The notes below the pieces were generated by a model that did not search any database, was not told where the DNA came from, and worked only from the letters and a program-made list of their open reading frames with translations. A stretch of DNA of 64,000 nt, from NCBI GenBank assembly GCA_930367215.1, contig OV884056.1, forward strand, positions 93,879,285 through 93,943,284, written 5' to 3'. The position numbers and the translations under genes are program-made. This document shows, one piece after another, positions 59,706 through 64,000 of the stretch. Origin of the DNA: Pollenia angustigena. Its lineage: Eukaryota; Arthropoda; Insecta; Diptera; Polleniidae. Numbering within the stretch: the stretch's first letter is position 1; the number at the start of each line of letters is the position of its first letter.

Positions 59706-61115
59706 CGCCCTCCCTTAGAATTCGAGTCTCTTCGAATTAGTGTAAATAAGAAATCTTTCTTGTAAATCACAAGCAAGATCACAATGCAGGTAAGTAACCC
59801 ATAAATTGCATAAAAGTTGTAATTTATGTTTTGTTTTAAATATACCTCATTACTGGTATGAAGATTAATCATTTGTGGTACATCTAATAGTTCAGTTTCG
59901 TTTTCTGGTATTACATTAAAGTAGGGATTACAATATTCATTTTAGTTTCATATCTTCTTAAAAAATAATCACTTATTTGAATTACACATTTTTCAGTTCT
60001 TACAAAATAACTTCCATTTAAAAAATATGTGAAATTGTTACAAAAATTCGTTAAATTATGTTTAACATTAATTAATATTAAATTTCCTATATCTATCTCT
60101 TTTACAACGGTTCCAACAAATTTTCTTCTGGAACAGTTTCTATAATTATCTTTGATTAGGTTTACAATGCAATCATTTGGTTGTAACATTTTTGGTAAAA
60201 AATTTTCTTCATTCACAATAAAAGTTGTATTTTCTATTTTAAAAATTCTTGTTTCATTAATGTCAATTTGCATGGCCCTTTTATTGGGGACAGGCATAAT
60301 ATAATTAGTTATATACAACTTGTTAAAGAATTCTGGAACCGAAATTACAAATAAAATTACATCATTTGGCAATGAGCCAATGTTAAATTTTAAGTGTCTT
60401 AATTTGGAACTATCAATATTATATAAATCAATTTCGTCATTAGTAAGAACAAATCTATTCATTACGTTATATCTTGCCATCAATATGTTTTCCTGTATTC
60501 TCTCAATCTTATCCCTGATTTGGTTAATTATCAGCCAATAACTATTATATTTTATGACTGGTATATTATCTATAATTTCTTTTGACATACTTGCGTTAAA
60601 CAAGAGCCTATTTGATTCCAACAGCAAATGAACATTTTGCATAAATTTTTGTATGTCTGTATTGATCTTTATTTGTTTGTTTAAGTTCCCTATTAACTGT
60701 TGCTGGTTCATGTCAATTTTTGCAAAGTGTGCATCAATCATTTCCTTGTCCTCATCGTCCATATTTCCGAATAACCATTTTATGGTTCTTCCCCCAAAAT
60801 TCAGTAAACCTCTTTTGTTTCTAGTATGAATTGTTATTGTTGATAACAAATGTTCTAGCTCTTTTATTTTATCCTGCAGACCCACTAACATTTCACCTTG
60901 TTTTATTAAGAAATTTTTTGAAACTTCTATTTTAACCTTTTGAATGGTCGCTCTAATATCTTCCAAATCAAAAACATGTATTATTTTATTATATCTACGA
61001 ATCACGGAAATAGGTTCACTTTCTATCATCACATATCCTGCTTCCGATTCAATTTTTGTAATTTCCACCGTGCCCACTGCGGTTGATAATATTAAAAGGA
61101 ACCCCGATCATCTAA
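59648..61115 (-). pseudogene. errantivirus env, frameshifted
   Basis: The main part, 61077-59911, has an N-terminal ectodomain start, a furin-like RNKRG site, GRTIKWLFGNMDDEDKEM, and the conserved central region (PVPNKRAMQ, CSRRKFVGTVV). The C-terminal 59872-59648 piece carries the membrane anchor (YGLLTCIVILLVIYK). Two frame changes break it: one just after a CTTTTTAG acceptor and ATG near 61110 (the hydrophobic leader is out of frame), one near 59920 before the anchor. The closest layout is that of the env at 28344. Confidence 0.82.
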
Positions 61116-61193
61116 AAAGAGGACATAAACAAATATTACATGAGAACAAACTTTTACGATTATCTGATTAGTATTTTTTTTTCTTTTTTTTTT

Positions 61194-62243
61194 TCATCTA
61201 ATAACCTTTAAAGGTTGTTTTATCTGTGCAATATCGATGCCTTTCATTCTTATAGGATTATATTTATTATATCTTTTAGCAGTTTTATGTCTTTGGCCCT
61301 GTATGTTCTTTACATACATATTATCAGGGTTATAGTTCGGTACAGGTTCCCTCGTGAGATTAAGTCTTTGAATAGCTTTTTGCTTTCTTGAGTTCATTTG
61401 CAAGGCAATCTTTGAAAAATCTAAATTCGAACGGTTAATAAAATCCATAGGCTTAATTCCTATGGTAGAATGGATTGAATTATTATAATATCCTATAGCT
61501 CTAATGACCAACTCCTCTATACTCATATTCTCGTTGCTTCTTTTGATTATTCTAATATGCTCTAAAAGCGTAGAGTGTAACCTCTCAACATCTGAATTTC
61601 CTGTGTGTGAATTTGGTGTGGTAAAGTGGGCATTAATGTTCCTCTCTGAACAAAATAATTTTATATATGTGTTATTAAATTCATTATCTAAAATCAGTGT
61701 TTCTGGCTTTCCCAAATAAGAAATTCTCTCATCCAACTTAGTTTTGATTGTGATCATATTTTTATCGCTGAGCCTATGAGCGGAACCCAATTTAGTAAAT
61801 CTGTCAATGGTAGTCAAAAAATAATTTTTGTGAACATGAAATATGTCGGCATGCACAATCTGGTTTGGTCTATTGGGTGTCTCAGTAAAATTGAAATATT
61901 TTCTGAAGGGTTTTCTATCGTACTTATTTTCAGCACACAACTGACAATTATTTATATATTTATTTATATATTTTACTAAGTTCGGATAAAAATACTTAAA
62001 CTTTAATTCTTCGAAATTTTCAACTACCCCTCTATGATTGGTCTCGATATGATTATTTTCAACCACTTGCAACAATCTTTCCACGTTTTCAACGTCTACT
62101 GCCAATTTCGTGCATTTTATAAATTTTAAATTACTATCATTCGAAAAAAGTTGGATTAATTTATTTTGGACAATATTATATTCTGAGTCACCCAGAATAA
62201 ATTCCCACTGTACCTTTGTGCAATTCTCTTCTAAAAATGTCAT
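61194..62243 (-). pseudogene. errantivirus integrase region
   Basis: 349 residues open: the HHCC finger (HIETNHRG ... CQLCAENK), then the DDE core with HADIFHVHKNYF, ILDNEFNN and SDVERLHSTLLEHIRI, and a C-terminal tail. It lacks a start because it is the end of pol. The frame upstream breaks where RNase H is truncated (62243-62188). Confidence 0.85.
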
Positions 62244-62580
62244 TTAAATAATGATCATTTGGCAAATCATTCCTCTCGATATAAATTATTTTATATTTAT
62301 TGTACAATATTTCTGTTTCTTTCTCTTTTTGATTTAAGATTCTTATTTGCTTTCTATACAAATATGGTCTAAAGTACTTTACGCTCCAGACAATGGCCAG
62401 CAATTCTTTCTCCAAGGTGTGATAATTTCTTTCGGCACTATTTAGAGTACGACTGGCATAAGAAATAGGTCCTTTCTGACTCAGGACAGCACCAATAGCT
62501 ATATCGCTGGCATCAGTAGTCAGAACGATTTCTTTATCAAATTCTGGGTAGGCTAGAACAGGGTATGTTATGAGCAGAGT
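62188..62580 (-). pseudogene. errantivirus RNase H, truncated
   Basis: TTDASDIAIGAVLSQ, YASRTLNSAERN and EKELLAIVWSVKYFRPYL are visible; the C-terminal part of RNase H is replaced after about PYLYRKQIR by a short Lys/Glu-rich tail, a deletion. An in-frame TAA at 62584-62586 separates it from RT. Confidence 0.8.
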
Positions 62581-62583
62581 TTT

Positions 62584-63550
62584 TTATTTATCAAAGGAGT
62601 CTATGTATTCCTGATCTCGCATATTTATATGAGTATTTTTCCTAAGATATTTTATCATTGGGTTGGCTATTGTTGAATAATTTTTTATACATTTCCTGTA
62701 AAAGCCAGTTAGTCCCAAAAATGATTTTATCTGTTTGCCACTTCCCGGTAATTTCAAATTTTTAATAGCTTTTATCTTTTCCGGGTTCGGAGTGATACCA
62801 TCAGGAGTTGTAATATGACCAAGAAATTCAGTATATTTGGTAAGAAATTTACATTTGTTCAATTGGACTTTCAGATTAAATTCGTTCAATCTTTTAAATA
62901 TTATATTTAGACTCTCAAAATGCTCTTTGATTGTCACGGAGAAAACCAAGATGTCATCCATGTAAATGACACATATCTTATTGATGTAATCACTTAGTAC
63001 ATGATTCATCATTCGCTGAAACATAGCGGGCGCATTCTTTAAACCGAAGGGCATACGAATGTACTCGAAATGTCCCATTGGGGTAGAAAACGCAGTTTTC
63101 TCAATATCCCTTTCGTCCATCAATATCTGATAGAACCCTTTAGCCAAATCTAAGGTGGTATAGTATTGCGAGCGACCTAATTTGTCGAACAGAGATTCCA
63201 TGTTTGGAATCGGAAATTTGTCTTGTATTGTCACTTCGTTTAACTTGCGGTAGTCTATGACGACTCTCCATTTCTTAATCCCAGTATCGCTCATTTTCTT
63301 CGGAACTATCTAAACGTCTTATTATACCTTATTTTAACATTTCCCGGATTTGCCGTTCGATTTCTTTCTCGTGAATTTGGGGATATCGATATATTTTTGA
63401 ATATATTGGTTGGTTTGATGTAGTTATGATTTTGTGCCTAATGCTGTTGGTACTAGTTAAATTTTGTCCTTCAATATATAATGTTCTCTTATTAACTTGT
63501 AAAAATTTAGACAGTTGTTCTCTTTCTTCTGAGCTCAGGTCGTCATGCAA
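62584..63550 (-). pseudogene. errantivirus reverse transcriptase, broken
   Basis: The piece at 63550-63329 covers the N-terminal tether (IYRYPQIHEKEIERQIREML) up to a stop. The piece at 63294-62584 covers the RT palm: VVIDYRKLNEVTIQDKFPIP, LDLAKGFYQI, MPFGLKNAPAMFQR, the catalytic YMDD in VIYMDDILVF, FLGHITTPDGI and FLGLTGFYRK. A small deletion removes the segment between the two (the usual SPYSSP...W-V-P-K block). Confidence 0.87.
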
Positions 63551-63579
63551 AAATTCATCCCGCTCCCTATCATGCCCCT

Positions 63580-63963
63580 CTAAACAAAAAATATATATTC
63601 AAAAGGTGGTTTATTTTCGCCAATTAATATGGTTGAGTCTCTAATTTTTAATTCGTTATGACGCAAGTCTATTTGCGCACCTAAAGGAGATAAAATATTA
63701 TTGCCTATTATGCAATCGAATGGTTCATTTCTAAGATCTACAAGCTTTAAAGACATCGTTTGGTCTGGGCTGTTGAATTCGTTTGGCAAATATACGATTA
63801 CTTCGTCCTCTATGATAGAAGAGCCAATGAGTGTATTTAATTTGATAGGGTTTATTAATTTTCTACGGTTTGAAATCTTTCCAAAAAATATGGAATCACC
63901 CAAGCTGGTAGCTGCACCCGTGTCCACTAGGCACCTTGCACGGAGGAACCCGAACGTAAGCAT
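63580..63963 (-). pseudogene. errantivirus protease
   Basis: Aspartic protease with catalytic DTGA near residue 13, a flap region and FDCIIGNNILSPLGAQ, the typical C-terminal block (compare GLIGNNILKK in the other element). A frameshift at about 63585 separates it from RT. The 5' remainder of the element lies beyond the window. Confidence 0.82.
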
Positions 63964-64000
63964 TACTATTGGTAATGTACAGCCTGAGGCTGTTGAGGAA

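Overview
The window looks like AT-rich nuclear DNA of a higher fly, most likely a calyptrate (muscoid) fly. The evidence is short introns with insect splice signals, orthologues of single-copy Drosophila genes, and insect-typical elements (copia, errantiviruses, roo-like BEL, hAT, piggyBac, TTAA and TAA MITEs). The species cannot be fixed from the sequence alone.

The left part (1-16 kb) is the genic part. It holds the last exon of Mediator subunit MED31 (1251-1792, +), a two-exon gene for the SLX1 structure-specific endonuclease (2187-3214, +), a single-exon THAP zinc-finger gene (3970-4884, -), and a six-exon WD40 gene orthologous to DCAF12, a CUL4-DDB1 substrate receptor (10981-16039, +). 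The spaces and the third DCAF12 intron are filled with non-autonomous DNA transposons. Several have exact ends and target-site duplications (TSDs): a 3.24 kb hAT element at 4961-8202 holding a nested hAT-like element at 6505-8063, a 1.85 kb hAT-like element inside the DCAF12 intron, and many MITEs and foldbacks.

From about 16 kb to the end no certain host gene is seen. This is a dense nest of transposons: a hAT-like element, a piggyBac-like element with TTAA ends (17607-19248), a copia element with identical LTRs and one intact ORF (22084-26375), and an almost intact errantivirus with gag, pol and env (27806-35439) that sits inside an older LTR element. Then come roo/BEL fragments, an internally deleted gypsy-like element (40164-44144) with a TTAA MITE in one LTR, a LINE whose ORF1 has a PHD finger (about 44235-47650), and pieces of at least three more errantiviruses (50.6-52.5, 53.8-56.35 and 58.9-64 kb). 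A second piggyBac remnant, two remnants of a DUF4817-type mariner-like transposase, and a small unrecognised spliced gene or pseudogene (56417-57007, -) complete it.

Every recognisable element coding region between 17.8 and 64 kb, whatever its class, lies on the minus strand, while three of the four host genes are on the plus strand. Unidirectional orientation plus repeated env-bearing errantiviruses is the architecture of flamenco-type unistrand piRNA clusters. A plus-strand transcript entering from the DCAF12 side would be antisense to all of them. That is an inference from layout only, but it is the most interesting thing in the window.
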